From: PHAA01 sp034927445
Lineage (GTDB): Bacteria > Bacillota > Syntrophomonadia > Syntrophomonadales > Syntrophomonadaceae
NCBI GenBank assembly: GCA_034927445.1
Contig: JAYFPZ010000026.1
Location: 80,690 to 144,689, forward strand
Direction of reading: 5' to 3'
DNA length: 64,000 bases
Shown here piece after piece: positions 8,786-17,742 of this stretch (position 1 is its first letter; the number at the start of each line of letters is the position of its first letter). The position numbers were made by a program, and so were the translations under genes. The notes beneath the pieces were generated by a model. The model searched no databases. It saw nothing but the letters and a program-made list of their open reading frames with translations, and was not told the DNA's origin.

Positions 8786-9152
8786 ATTATAAATCCTTTA
8801 TTTTGGAATGCTATGGCTAATTCGGGATGCGGCATAGAAATTCCTGCTTGCGCCCAGGAATTTTTAACCAGGAATTCCCGCGGACATTTTCTCTGGCTTA
8901 AAAAATGCCGGCTAATCTTTACTCAATGAGGGAAGAAAGTATGGGGATTTCCTGGTCTTATTGCGATGCTGTGCATCTGCTTGCTTCACTCCGAAGACTT
9001 TTTATAATATATTAATATGTAATGGCTGGACAATCCAAGAGGCGCAGGACGGCGGCATACTATCATACTTGATGAGTGGGGTTTATTGAAGAACCGGCTT
9101 CAAACTGCGGCAGTCTGAGCCTAAAAAACTAATATAAGAGAGGTTGAACATT
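8786..9152. other. Intergenic region, no gene seen
   Basis: About 365 bases between two divergent genes. It must hold the promoters of the acyltransferase and of the aminotransferase, but I see no convincing -35/-10 pair, sigma-54 promoter or riboswitch. AGAGAGG just before 9153 is the ribosome binding site of the aminotransferase. Confidence 0.35.
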
Positions 9153-10334
9153 ATGATAGCGAAACAGATGCAAGAACAAGTAGAAAACAGTTCCGTAATT
9201 CGGGCTATGTTTGAGGAAGGCAAAAGGCTGGCCGCAATTCACGGAGCCGAAAATGTTTTTGATTTCAGCCTGGGAAACCCCAGCGTAGAACCGCCAGCTG
9301 AAGTTAAACAAGCTATTACGGATATCTTAAATGAAGAAGAAGCCATAAGTATTCATGGCTACATGAACAACTCCGGCTATGAAGACGTAAGAGCCGCCAT
9401 TGCCCAATCAATTAACCAGAGATTTGGCACTGCCTTTACCTTAAATAATATATTGATGACAGTCGGGGCCGCCGGGGGTTTAAATGTTATTTTCAAAACC
9501 CTGCTCAACCCCGAAGATGAAGTCATTGCTTTTGCCCCCTTCTTTGGCGAATATCGCAATTATGTGGCTAATTATCAAGGACGGCTGGTGGTGGTGGCGG
9601 CGAACACCACCGATTTTCAACCCAATATAGACGAATTTAAAGCCCAAATAACTCCCCGGACCAAAGCAGTTATTGTAAATTCACCCAATAATCCCACCGG
9701 GGTTGTCTATTCCGAGGCGACTATCATCAAACTTGCTGAAATTATGCGGGAGAAACAAAAGCAATATGGAACCGATATTTACCTGGTCTCGGATGAGCCC
9801 TACCGGGAACTGGCTTATGATAATACTGAAGTTCCGTATCTGACCAAATATTATAACAATACCATCATCGGCTATTCTTTCAGCAAATCCCTTTCCCTGC
9901 CCGGGGAAAGGATAGGTTATCTGGTAATACCGGATCAGGCTGCCGACTTCGAGAACATTACGGCGGCAGCGAATATTGCCACCCGTATTCTGGGCTTCGT
10001 CAATTCTCCTTCGCTGTTCCAGCGGGTTATTGCCAGATGCCTGGAGGCGAAGGCAGATATTGAGGCCTATAATCGTAATCGTGAGCTTTTATATAACGGG
10101 CTGGTCTCCTACGGGTATCAATGTATCAAGCCTCAGGGTGCCTTTTATTTATTTATTAAAACCCCGATCGAGGATGATATTGAATTCTGCCGCCTGGCCA
10201 AGGCCAAGAATATACTGATTGTTCCCGGTACCTCCTTTGGCTGCCCGGGATTTGCCCGCATTGCTTACTGTGTTGCCTATAAAACCATTGAAAAAGCCCT
10301 GCCCGGCTTTAAAGCTTTAATTGCCGAAATTTAG
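9153..10334 (+). CDS. Pyridoxal-phosphate aminotransferase, class I (aspartate aminotransferase-like)
   Basis: 393 residues from ATG 9153; the Shine-Dalgarno AGAGAGG lies 8 bases before it, so the TTG at 9144 is not used. Fold type I features: NSPNNPTG, D-E-P-Y in SDEPYREL, the PLP lysine in SFSKSLSLPGERIGY and an arginine near the C-terminus (FARIAYCV) for the substrate carboxylate. It should move amino groups between an amino acid and 2-oxoglutarate; aspartate is likely but not certain. Stand-alone gene. Confidence 0.85.
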   Translation: MIAKQMQEQVENSSVIRAMFEEGKRLAAIHGAENVFDFSLGNPSVEPPAEVKQAITDILNEEEAISIHGYMNNSGYEDVRAAIAQSINQRFGTAFTLNNILMTVGAAGGLNVIFKTLLNPEDEVIAFAPFFGEYRNYVANYQGRLVVVAANTTDFQPNIDEFKAQITPRTKAVIVNSPNNPTGVVYSEATIIKLAEIMREKQKQYGTDIYLVSDEPYRELAYDNTEVPYLTKYYNNTIIGYSFSKSLSLPGERIGYLVIPDQAADFENITAAANIATRILGFVNSPSLFQRVIARCLEAKADIEAYNRNRELLYNGLVSYGYQCIKPQGAFYLFIKTPIEDDIEFCRLAKAKNILIVPGTSFGCPGFARIAYCVAYKTIEKALPGFKALIAEI

Positions 10335-10520
10335 CCGGGAGCGCATCCTGGAAATTAAAAATAGCTTGACTAGCGGTCCAGAGGGCGCATTTATTCTCCA
10401 ATTGTTCCTCACTACAGTCCTATCCCATTTTTATGGTGGAATAGCGGATACATGAATCGTAAAAGCTGCAGTCAGGTTACATAATATTTTTAGAAAACCT
10501 CGAACAAGGGGGACATATTC

Positions 10521-12653
10521 GTGGAGGAAACCATTAACCAGATATCCGTCGAAACCAAAATTCCCATTTCCAAGATTAATGCCGCCGTTCAGTTGTTGGA
10601 TGACGGCAACACCGTGCCGTTTATCGCCCGTTACCGCAAGGAGGCGACCGGCGGGCTGGATGAGACCCAAATCCGTCTGGTTGAAGAACGGCTCAAGTAT
10701 TACCGGTCGCTGAACCAGCGCAAGGAAGAAGTCATCCGCTTAATCGACGAGCAGGGCAAGCTGACCGATGAGCTGGTTCAACAGATCAACCAGGCCTCCA
10801 AACTGGTAGAGCTGGATGATATTTATCTGCCCTTCCGGCAGAAACGCAAAACCCGGGCATCGACTGCCCGTGAGCGCGGCCTCCAGCCGCTGGCCGAATA
10901 CCTGTTGGCGTGCCCGGCGGAGGGAAACCCGGAACAGGAAGCCGGGCAATATGTTTCGGACCAGATTCCCGATGCCGCGGCCGCTTTGAAGGGAGCCATG
11001 GACATTATTGCTGAACAAGTGTCTGAGGATGCGGCCGCCCGGGGATGGATAAGGCAATACACCCGCCGCCATGGGATAATAAGCGTCACCGCTAAAGATA
11101 CAGCAATGGAATCCCCTTACCGCATGTATTATGACTATCAGGAGCCGGTGAGCAAAATCCCGCCTCATCGTATATTGGCCGTCAACCGGGGCGAGCGGGA
11201 GGAAATTCTAAAGGTTGCAATTCCCATAGAACCGGAAAAGATCCTGAATTTCCTGGTCAGACCAAGGGTCAAACCAGGGGCTGCGGCCGAATATGTTACG
11301 GCAGCGATTCAGGACAGTTATGCCAGGCTGATTAAACCTTCGATTGAACGGGATATCAGGAACGAGTTGAGCGAACTGGCGGAAGAACATGCTATAAATA
11401 TCTTTGCCCGGAACCTCAGCAGCCTTTTGCTCCAGCCTCCGGTAAAGGGACAGATCATACTTGGCCTGGACCCGGCCTACCGTACCGGCTGTAAATGGAC
11501 GGTGGTGGATGATACCGGGAAAATGCTGGAGGTGGGGGTTGTCTATCCCACTCCTCCTCAGCGAAAAATTGCCGAGGCTGAAGCTGTCCTGGTTGATCGG
11601 ATCGAAAAATACGGGGTAACCTCGATTGCCATCGGCAACGGCACTGCTTCCCGGGAAACCGAGCAATTTGCGGCGGCTATGATTAAAAACCATAACCTCA
11701 ACATTCCCTATACGATTGTAAGTGAAGCCGGCGCCAGTGTTTACTCAGCTTCCAAGCTGGCCGCCCAGGAATTTCCTGGCCTCGACGTTTCCGAGCGCAG
11801 CGCCGTTTCTATTGCCCGCCGGGTGCAGGACCCGCTAGCAGAGCTGGTAAAAATAGAACCGAAGGCAATTGGAGTGGGGCAGTATCAGCATGATCTTTCT
11901 CCACGTAAATTGGATGAGAACCTCACGGCGGTAGTGGAATCAGCCGTAAATAAAGTGGGAGTGGAACTAAATACGGCTTCCGCTTCACTCCTGACCTATG
12001 TATCAGGGCTTTCCTCTTCCGTTGCCAACAACATTGTGTCCTACCGGAATACCAACGGTAAATTTAAAAGCCGGCGTGAACTTTTAAAAGTAGCCAAACT
12101 GGGTCCCAAGTCATTTGAGCAATCGGCGGGATTCCTGCGGATCCGGGGAGCGGGCAATCCTCTGGATGACACCGCCATCCATCCGGAATCATATGATTTG
12201 GCCCTGCAGATACTGGCATTGGGGCAGGCGGACCTGGCTGAGATCGGACATCCTTCCCTTAAAGAAAAATTGTCAGCTTTGAACCTGGCGGAATTGTCAC
12301 GGAATCTGGGGGTGGGAGAAGTCACCCTTAAGGATGTGATCGATTGCCTGCTTAAACCGCACCGGGACCCGCGCGAAGAGCTGCCCCCACTTGTCTTTCG
12401 AACCGATGTCATGGGTCTTGAGGATCTTCATGAAGGTATGGTCTTGACTGGTACAGTGAGAAATGTCGTCGATTTCGGAGCCTTTGTAGATATAGGGGTG
12501 AAAAATGATGGGCTGGTTCACCGGTCGGAGATGGCGGAACGGTATATAAAGCATCCCATGGAAATAGTATCCATAGGCGACGTGGTGTCGGTCCGGGTTC
12601 TGGCAGTTGACCGGGAGAGAGGCAAAGTATCGCTCTCAATGAAATCTGTCTAA
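10521..12653 (+). CDS. tex: Tex family RNA-binding transcription accessory protein
   Basis: 710 residues with a GTG start (AAGGGGG 9 bases upstream). Domain order matches Tex: helical N-terminus (VPFIARYRKEATGGLDE), YqgF/RuvX-like nuclease fold (ILGLDPAYRTGCKW...), helix-hairpin-helix repeats (SSVANNIVSYRNTNGKF) and a C-terminal S1 domain (GMVLTGTVRNVVDFGAFVDIG). Tex binds nucleic acid and is linked to transcript stability and RNA turnover; the exact role is not settled. Length is normal for the family. Single gene followed by a GC-rich hairpin. Confidence 0.95.
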   Translation: MEETINQISVETKIPISKINAAVQLLDDGNTVPFIARYRKEATGGLDETQIRLVEERLKYYRSLNQRKEEVIRLIDEQGKLTDELVQQINQASKLVELDDIYLPFRQKRKTRASTARERGLQPLAEYLLACPAEGNPEQEAGQYVSDQIPDAAAALKGAMDIIAEQVSEDAAARGWIRQYTRRHGIISVTAKDTAMESPYRMYYDYQEPVSKIPPHRILAVNRGEREEILKVAIPIEPEKILNFLVRPRVKPGAAAEYVTAAIQDSYARLIKPSIERDIRNELSELAEEHAINIFARNLSSLLLQPPVKGQIILGLDPAYRTGCKWTVVDDTGKMLEVGVVYPTPPQRKIAEAEAVLVDRIEKYGVTSIAIGNGTASRETEQFAAAMIKNHNLNIPYTIVSEAGASVYSASKLAAQEFPGLDVSERSAVSIARRVQDPLAELVKIEPKAIGVGQYQHDLSPRKLDENLTAVVESAVNKVGVELNTASASLLTYVSGLSSSVANNIVSYRNTNGKFKSRRELLKVAKLGPKSFEQSAGFLRIRGAGNPLDDTAIHPESYDLALQILALGQADLAEIGHPSLKEKLSALNLAELSRNLGVGEVTLKDVIDCLLKPHRDPREELPPLVFRTDVMGLEDLHEGMVLTGTVRNVVDFGAFVDIGVKNDGLVHRSEMAERYIKHPMEIVSIGDVVSVRVLAVDRERGKVSLSMKSV

Positions 12654-12671
12654 GCAAGTAATACGACATAA

Positions 12672-12695
12672 GCGGGGTGTTGAAACACCCCGCTG
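12672..12695 (+). terminator. Hairpin after tex
   Basis: GCGGGGTGTT / AACACCCCGC with a four-base loop, 20 bases after the tex stop. A strong stem but without a clear T-run, so termination would be imperfect. Confidence 0.55.
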
Positions 12696-12760
12696 CGAAA
12701 ATGTAATATTTTGTGATACCGTCTCCGTTGTCCCTTTGTTTGCATCACTTGCCTTTTAAC

Positions 12761-12982
12761 TTAATGATGGAGATCAAAACGTTCTATATGTTCGGCCCGA
12801 TCCTCACCTTGAACATCGCGGCGCTTGTAGCTCAGACACTGGGTCTCCTCCTCGGAAAGACCGCTGGACACGTTATTTTGAAATCCGACTTGGATGCTGT
12901 TCAGAGTGCATAGATTATTTTTGAAATGGGCGCAGCTGCTGACATTGCAGCCAATACCCTGGCTTCCGTAAATCCGGCTCAT
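12761..12982 (-). CDS. DUF1540 domain protein (small cysteine-rich protein)
   Basis: 73 residues; AAAAGGAGG stands 7 bases before the ATG. The pattern GCNVSSCAHFKNNLCTLNSIQV...ETQCLSY has the four spaced cysteines of DUF1540, a small metal-binding family common in Clostridia. Function unknown. The opposite-strand frame at 12713-12913 has no ribosome binding site and is ignored. Confidence 0.75.
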   Translation of the reverse strand: MSRIYGSQGIGCNVSSCAHFKNNLCTLNSIQVGFQNNVSSGLSEEETQCLSYKRRDVQGEDRAEHIERFDLHH

Positions 12983-13052
12983 CTGTAAACCTCCTTTTTA
13001 TTTATAGTTTACGGATTTTACCTGCAAGTTATGCGAAAGCCGCGGTTATTAA

Positions 13053-13135
13053 TTCAATGAGCGCTGGCACGAATTGCGCGCCAAAATGCGGGCATTTTAT
13101 CAAACGCCTCCTAAGTCGAGGAGGCGTTTGATAAT
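13053..13135 (-). repeat. Dispersed intergenic repeat family 1, copy A (reverse orientation), with terminator-like hairpin
   Basis: Read on the minus strand, the segment has a hairpin made of TTATCAAACGCCTCC and its complement (13098-13133), then a GC-rich part with GGCGCGCAATTCG...GCGCTCATTGAATT. The same modules recur in direct orientation near 18940-19135 and 25575-25680. The hairpin lies just after the DUF502 gene and may also end its transcript. Confidence 0.65.
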
Positions 13136-13137
13136 TG

Positions 13138-13698
13138 CTAATTACTGGCTACTCCGCCGGAGACAATGAAGGTCATCATATCTGCGCTGTTGGCATCGAG
13201 CGGGCGTACTTGCTCACGCGGAAAGACCAGGAGCTGACCGGCAAAATTATAGGACTGCGGCACATATACGGCGACATATTCATCCAGGCCGAAATTACGC
13301 AATGAATCACTGGTGATAAAGCCCATCACATGGGCATGGCTTTCGTCCGACAGCTTTACCAGTACCGGCTGGTTGAAGCTTTTTTTATCCCCGACAAAGG
13401 CATTGAGCAGGTCCTTAACCGAGCCGTACAGCAGTTTAACCAGCGGCAGCCGGTTGAGGAGGCGGTCAACGTAGATGAACAGCTTTTTGGTCAGGAAGTT
13501 GGAAACCAGAAACCCTACCACGGTTATCAGCAGAATAGTGGCAACGAAACCTACCCCGGGGATAATCCCCAGCCCGGGCAACGGAATTTTTAAAAGACCG
13601 TCAATTTTAATAAATAAGACATAGAAAATATAAAGAGTAAGTGCGATCGGAACCATAAAAAGCAATCCTTCAAAGAAGTAGTTCACCAGTCTTTTCAT
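13138..13698 (-). CDS. DUF502 membrane protein
   Basis: 186 residues from ATG 13698, chosen because CTGGAGG lies 6 bases upstream; the frame is open further but without a binding site. Two transmembrane helices near the N-terminus (FEGLLFMVPIALTLYIFYVLF and the VATILLITVVGFLVSNF segment) precede a soluble domain with VYVPQSYNFAGQLLVFPREQV. This is the architecture of the widespread DUF502 family, whose role is not established. Stand-alone gene on the minus strand. Confidence 0.8.
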   Translation of the reverse strand: MKRLVNYFFEGLLFMVPIALTLYIFYVLFIKIDGLLKIPLPGLGIIPGVGFVATILLITVVGFLVSNFLTKKLFIYVDRLLNRLPLVKLLYGSVKDLLNAFVGDKKSFNQPVLVKLSDESHAHVMGFITSDSLRNFGLDEYVAVYVPQSYNFAGQLLVFPREQVRPLDANSADMMTFIVSGGVASN

Positions 13699-13969
13699 AC
13701 AAACCTCCAGTTTATTCATTCCTGATACCATTATATCCCAAAATAATTATAGGGAAACATTATATAGAACGGTTGAGCGGAATTTAAATGCCGGATTTAG
13801 ATATATAAAGGGCTGCCGTATAAAATAATGGTCAGGTTTTGGTTTTAAATTCATATCAAATCCCCTAGAATATATATTATCAATCAAGCTATATTTGATT
13901 TTACAATATAGGTATAATTACCAAAAGCAAAATAGCTGGGATTTAAAATTGAGATACCTAATTAGAATA

Positions 13970-14170
13970 TAGAGGGCAGCGGGATCTTTGCTTTACCGCA
14001 AAGTTTGAGGGAACCAGGTGAGAAACCTGGACGGTCGCGCCACTGTAAGCGGGGAGTCCTTTTCCAATTGCCACTGGGTATAAGCCTGGGAAGGCGGAAA
14101 CGGGTCAAGAGCCGCGAGTCAGGAAACCTAACCGTATGCCGCACATAAACCTTCGCAGGAAAGGGGAGTG
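13970..14170 (+). promoter_or_regulatory. Cobalamin (adenosylcobalamin) riboswitch
   Basis: A ~200-base leader with the hallmarks of the B12 riboswitch: GGGAA-CCAGGTGAGAA, GGACGGTCGCGCCACTGT, and the B12-box-like GAGTCAGGAAACCT at about 14116-14129. It precedes cobT and so should switch off the cob operon when cobalamin is plentiful. A TATAAT hexamer at 13913-13918 may be the promoter -10. Confidence 0.92.
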
Positions 14171-14187
14171 CCAGGCTGATGAGAGGG

Positions 14188-14223
14188 ATGGCTTCAACTT
14201 TCTGGAAAAAAGTTGAAGCCATT
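14188..14223 (+). terminator. Expression-platform hairpin of the cobalamin riboswitch
   Basis: ATGGCTTCAACTTT pairs with AAAGTTGAAGCCAT around an 8-base loop, right after the aptamer, followed by TATATTT. It probably acts as the terminator or its remnant in the riboswitch decision; the short T-run makes this uncertain. Confidence 0.6.
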
Positions 14224-14272
14224 ATATTTGGTGGTAAGCATAAGGGAGTCGAAGCATTGGAGGAGAAAAAGG

Positions 14273-15322
14273 GTGTATATGGAGCAATTGATACAAAAAA
14301 TAGAACCTCTGAATAGTGAGGCAATGCAAAAGGCATTGGCCAGGCTGAATAACTTGACTAAGCCTCCGGGAAGCCTGGGAGTGCTGGAGGATCTGGTGGT
14401 ACAGTTGGCTGGCATCACCGGCGATTGCATACCTCAGGTGACAAACAAAACCGTAATCGTTATGGCTGGAGATCACGGCGTGGTAGAGGAGGGCGTGAGC
14501 GTTGCCCCGCCATCGGTTACTCCTCAAATGGTATACAATTTTTTGAACGGAGGGGCGGGTATCAATGTATTGGCCCGTTGGGCCGGGGCCCGGGTAAAAG
14601 TTGTGGATGTGGGGGTGGCTGATCCAACCTTAAGCGGGCTTGAGCTTATCTCCCGTAAAGTGAGACTGGGTACAGCCAATATGACCAAAGGCCCGGCGAT
14701 GTCCAGGGAGGAGGCTATTCAGGCGATCAACATAGGGGTGGAAGTAGCTGAAGGTGAAATAGATCAGGGTGCGGACTTATTGGCTACGGGCGAAATGGGC
14801 ATAGGCAATACAACCCCGAGCAGTGCGATTCTGGCAGTATATACCGGAGCAGCCTTGCCCGTAATCATTGGTCGGGGTACCGGTCTTGATGATGAGGGAG
14901 TGCAAAGAAAAATTAAGGCCGTTGAAACTGCTCTCATAGTAAATAAACCCAACCCGGCTGATCCCTTGGATGTGTTAGCGAAAGTAGGAGGACTCGAAAT
15001 AGCTGGAATGACCGGCATAATTCTGGGCTCTGCCGCCCGCAAGGTGCCGGTAGTAATTGACGGCTTCATCTCTGGAGTTTCCGCCCTTATTGCCTGTAAA
15101 TTAACTTCTCAGGTTAAAGATTATATAATAGCTTCACATCTGTCGGAAGAACCAGGCCATAAAATAGTGCTGGAAGCTATCGGCTTGGAGCCAATGTTAA
15201 AAATGCGGATGCGTCTCGGCGAGGGGACCGGAGCCGCTCTGGCTTTTAACCTGATTGAAGCGGCCACCAGGATTATAAGTGAAATGGCCACATTTGAGGA
15301 AGCAGGAGTGATTATGGATTAG
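14273..15322 (+). CDS. cobT: Nicotinate-nucleotide--dimethylbenzimidazole phosphoribosyltransferase
   Basis: About 349 residues. GTG 14273 is preferred because GGAGGAG sits 7 bases upstream; ATG 14279 is possible. CobT makes alpha-ribazole phosphate from nicotinate mononucleotide and a lower-ligand base. Visible motifs are LTKPPGSLG near the N-terminus, MAGDHGV, a GIGNTTPSSA loop and the catalytic glutamate in LGEGTGAAL near the C-terminus. First gene of the cob operon behind the cobalamin riboswitch, 125 bases before cobU. Confidence 0.95.
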   Translation: MYMEQLIQKIEPLNSEAMQKALARLNNLTKPPGSLGVLEDLVVQLAGITGDCIPQVTNKTVIVMAGDHGVVEEGVSVAPPSVTPQMVYNFLNGGAGINVLARWAGARVKVVDVGVADPTLSGLELISRKVRLGTANMTKGPAMSREEAIQAINIGVEVAEGEIDQGADLLATGEMGIGNTTPSSAILAVYTGAALPVIIGRGTGLDDEGVQRKIKAVETALIVNKPNPADPLDVLAKVGGLEIAGMTGIILGSAARKVPVVIDGFISGVSALIACKLTSQVKDYIIASHLSEEPGHKIVLEAIGLEPMLKMRMRLGEGTGAALAFNLIEAATRIISEMATFEEAGVIMD

Positions 15323-15447
15323 TTGATGCAGGGAATACCGGCATAATTGAAAGAGGGGAAAAAATGCTCAGAACAGAATTTGGCAATCGCGGTCTAAAAC
15401 TAATAGCGAATGGGAAGCAATTCAAGCCCTGGAGGGAGATGAGGGCA

Positions 15448-15996
15448 ATGTCATCCCGAGGTAAACTGGTTTTTATAACCGGTGCGGCCAGAAGCGGCAA
15501 GAGCCTTTTTGCCGAAAAGATGGCGGCTGAATTGGGCAAGGTGACCTATATTGCTACCTGTGTTCCCGGTGATGATGAGATGCACGCCAGGGTGGCCCGC
15601 CACCGGGCGCGCCGTCCAGTTGATTGGCAGACCATAGAAGAAGCCTTTAATCCCGCTCAAATTATAAAGGAAACGGATGAGCCAGGCCGTGTTTTCCTTT
15701 TGGATTGTTTGACCCTGCTGGTGAGCAATTTAATGCTGCAACCTGATATGGAAACGGACGAAGAACAGATATTGGCCAAGATTTCTGAACTGGCCCAGGT
15801 AAGTTACAAAGCGGCAGCGCATATTATTATTGTTTCCAATGAGGTGGGATGGGGTATAGTTCCCGGCGATCCCTTATCCCGGTTATACCGGGATATCATT
15901 GGACGTGCCAATCAAAAGCTAGCTGCTTATGCGGATGAGGCCTATGTCACTATTGCCGGGATTCCCATTGAATTAAAGGCATTAAGAGGCAGGTAG
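15448..15996 (+). CDS. cobU: Adenosylcobinamide kinase / adenosylcobinamide-phosphate guanylyltransferase
   Basis: 182 residues from ATG 15448 (GGAGGGAG 9 bases upstream). The frame is open back to an ATG at 15364 that also has AGAGGGG before it, so a 28-residue extension is possible but unlike the family. The P-loop GAARSGKS stands at the N-terminus, followed by the HRARRP motif around the guanylylated histidine and NEVGWGIVP. It activates adenosylcobinamide to its GDP form. Four bases separate its stop from cbiB. Confidence 0.92.
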   Translation: MSSRGKLVFITGAARSGKSLFAEKMAAELGKVTYIATCVPGDDEMHARVARHRARRPVDWQTIEEAFNPAQIIKETDEPGRVFLLDCLTLLVSNLMLQPDMETDEEQILAKISELAQVSYKAAAHIIIVSNEVGWGIVPGDPLSRLYRDIIGRANQKLAAYADEAYVTIAGIPIELKALRGR

Positions 15997-16000
15997 GCAA

Positions 16001-16957
16001 ATGTTGTGGCTGGTTGTGCCCTTGGCTTTATTAATGGATATGGTGGTCGGTGATCCGGCCGTCATACCGCATCCGGTCAAAATAATAGGCGGGGCTGTTA
16101 CCAGGTTGGAAAGAGTTCTGCGCCGCTTCACCAGCTCCCCCGGCAGTGAGCGAGTGGCCGGCTGTATTCTCGCTTTGGTAATACCGGGGACGGTATATGT
16201 CATAATGTTCGGCCTGTGCTGGCTGGCGGCTAGGATTCATGTTAATCTGGGTTTGATTGTATCAGCCTGGTTTATTTCTACTACTATTTCCGTCCGGGGC
16301 CTGATGGATGTGGGAAATGACGTATACCAATATTTGTCCAAGGGTGAGCCGGAACAAGCTCGAACAGTGGTAGACGGGATTGTGGGCAGGGACACAGAGG
16401 CTATGAACGAGCCTGAAATGGTCAGGGCTACAGTGGAAACCATGGCCGAAAATATCGTCGATGCGGTGGTAGCGCCTATATTTTTTGCTTTTCTGGGCGG
16501 GGCTCCAGGGGCTATGGCTTATAGAGCGATAAACACTTTGGACTCGATGGTCGGATATCGAAATAGCAGTTATCTTTATTTTGGCTGGGCTTCAGCCCGC
16601 TTGGACGATCTGGCTAACTATATACCCGCCCGTATTGCCGGGGTCTTAATCGTTATCACGGCTGCAATTCTCAGGAGCCGGCCGGTTAACGCCGCGGTAA
16701 GTATTTGGCGGGACAGCGGCAAACATCCCAGCCCCAATAGCGGTATTCCGGAAGCCGGGGTGGCAGGCGCACTGGGAGTATCTTTAGGGGGGCTCAATTA
16801 TTATGGAGGAATTCCTTCCTTGCGTCCGCTTATGGGAGTTGCCACAGGTAGTGCCCTGGGCTGTGACCACATTAGGCAAACCATCAGGTTTGTGCTGTTT
16901 ACCGGAATACTGGCGGTGTTGTTAGGTTCATCCATATATAAAATTTTTTGTCTGTAA
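16001..16957 (+). CDS. cbiB: Adenosylcobinamide-phosphate synthase CbiB
   Basis: 318 residues, integral membrane protein with several hydrophobic segments. It joins aminopropanol (phosphate) to adenosylcobyric acid. Family signatures: MDMVVGDP at the N-terminus, HPVKIIG, RDTEAMNEPEMVRATVETMAEN... split over the loop, and SVGYRN-like DSMVGYRNSSYLYFGWASARLDD. It lies between cobU and cobS in a tightly packed operon, and is paired with the threonine-phosphate decarboxylase gene cobD that supplies its substrate. Confidence 0.93.
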   Translation: MLWLVVPLALLMDMVVGDPAVIPHPVKIIGGAVTRLERVLRRFTSSPGSERVAGCILALVIPGTVYVIMFGLCWLAARIHVNLGLIVSAWFISTTISVRGLMDVGNDVYQYLSKGEPEQARTVVDGIVGRDTEAMNEPEMVRATVETMAENIVDAVVAPIFFAFLGGAPGAMAYRAINTLDSMVGYRNSSYLYFGWASARLDDLANYIPARIAGVLIVITAAILRSRPVNAAVSIWRDSGKHPSPNSGIPEAGVAGALGVSLGGLNYYGGIPSLRPLMGVATGSALGCDHIRQTIRFVLFTGILAVLLGSSIYKIFCL

Positions 16958-16969
16958 GGCGGTGAAAAT

Positions 16970-17725
16970 TTGCAGGCGTTTCTGGCAGCTTTGGGCTTTC
17001 TTACCAGGATTCCGGTCCCCTTAAATACCTCTGATGATCCCCGTACGCTTAGCCGCTCAATAATATTTTTCCCGGTTGTGGGCGGAATCATAGGAGCATT
17101 AACGGCAGGATTATACCTCGTTGCGGGAGCATATTTACCCAGGTCGGTTATGGGGGTTTTGCTCGTGGCCTTGCCGCTATTCATAACCGGAGGTATACAT
17201 TTCGACGGCTTGATGGATACTTGTGACGGCCTTTTCAGCGGGCGTTCCCGGGAGCGCAGTCTTGAAATAATGCGTGACAGCCGGGTAGGTTCCATGGGGG
17301 TGATGGCGGGTATCCTCAACGTCATGCTGCGTTACAGTATTTTGGTGGAATTGCCGGGAGCGATATTGCCCGCCTTACTCGTGGGCCAGGCTGTAACCGG
17401 CCGCTGGGTTATGACGATGGCCCTGCATTTTTTCCCTTATGCTCGTAAGGACGGCCTGGGGCAAGGGTTTACGGCGGACAAAAGGATTATTAATATTGCC
17501 CTCGGCAGTCTCCTGGCTTTATTAATTATTTGGCTGACCACAGGAGCAGCAGGTATGTTGATAGCCTTAACGGCTGTTGTTCTATCTCTTCTAATTGCTG
17601 TCTGGGCCGCACGCAAGCTAGGCGGACTAACTGGTGATGTTTATGGCGCCTTAAATGAAGTGGCTGAAAACATCTTTCTTTTACTGTGGCTGGCAGGGAG
17701 CATTACCTTCCGGTTACATACATAG
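16970..17725 (+). CDS. cobS: Adenosylcobinamide-GDP ribazoletransferase (cobalamin synthase)
   Basis: 251 residues with a TTG start; AAGGCGGTGA lies 4-6 bases upstream and no better start is available. Membrane enzyme that joins adenosylcobinamide-GDP and alpha-ribazole (phosphate). The signature HFDGLMDTCDGLFSG followed by RDSRVGSMG is the metal-binding, CDP-alcohol-transferase-like core; LTRIPVP at the N-terminus is typical. Six or more transmembrane segments. Overlaps no neighbour and is followed closely by cobD. Confidence 0.94.
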   Translation: MQAFLAALGFLTRIPVPLNTSDDPRTLSRSIIFFPVVGGIIGALTAGLYLVAGAYLPRSVMGVLLVALPLFITGGIHFDGLMDTCDGLFSGRSRERSLEIMRDSRVGSMGVMAGILNVMLRYSILVELPGAILPALLVGQAVTGRWVMTMALHFFPYARKDGLGQGFTADKRIINIALGSLLALLIIWLTTGAAGMLIALTAVVLSLLIAVWAARKLGGLTGDVYGALNEVAENIFLLLWLAGSITFRLHT

Positions 17726-17742
17726 TATTTGAGGTGATAATC

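Noticed and set aside
12713..12913. 66-codon frame on the plus strand
   Set aside because: Overlaps the DUF1540 gene on the other strand, which has the conserved cysteines and a good ribosome binding site.
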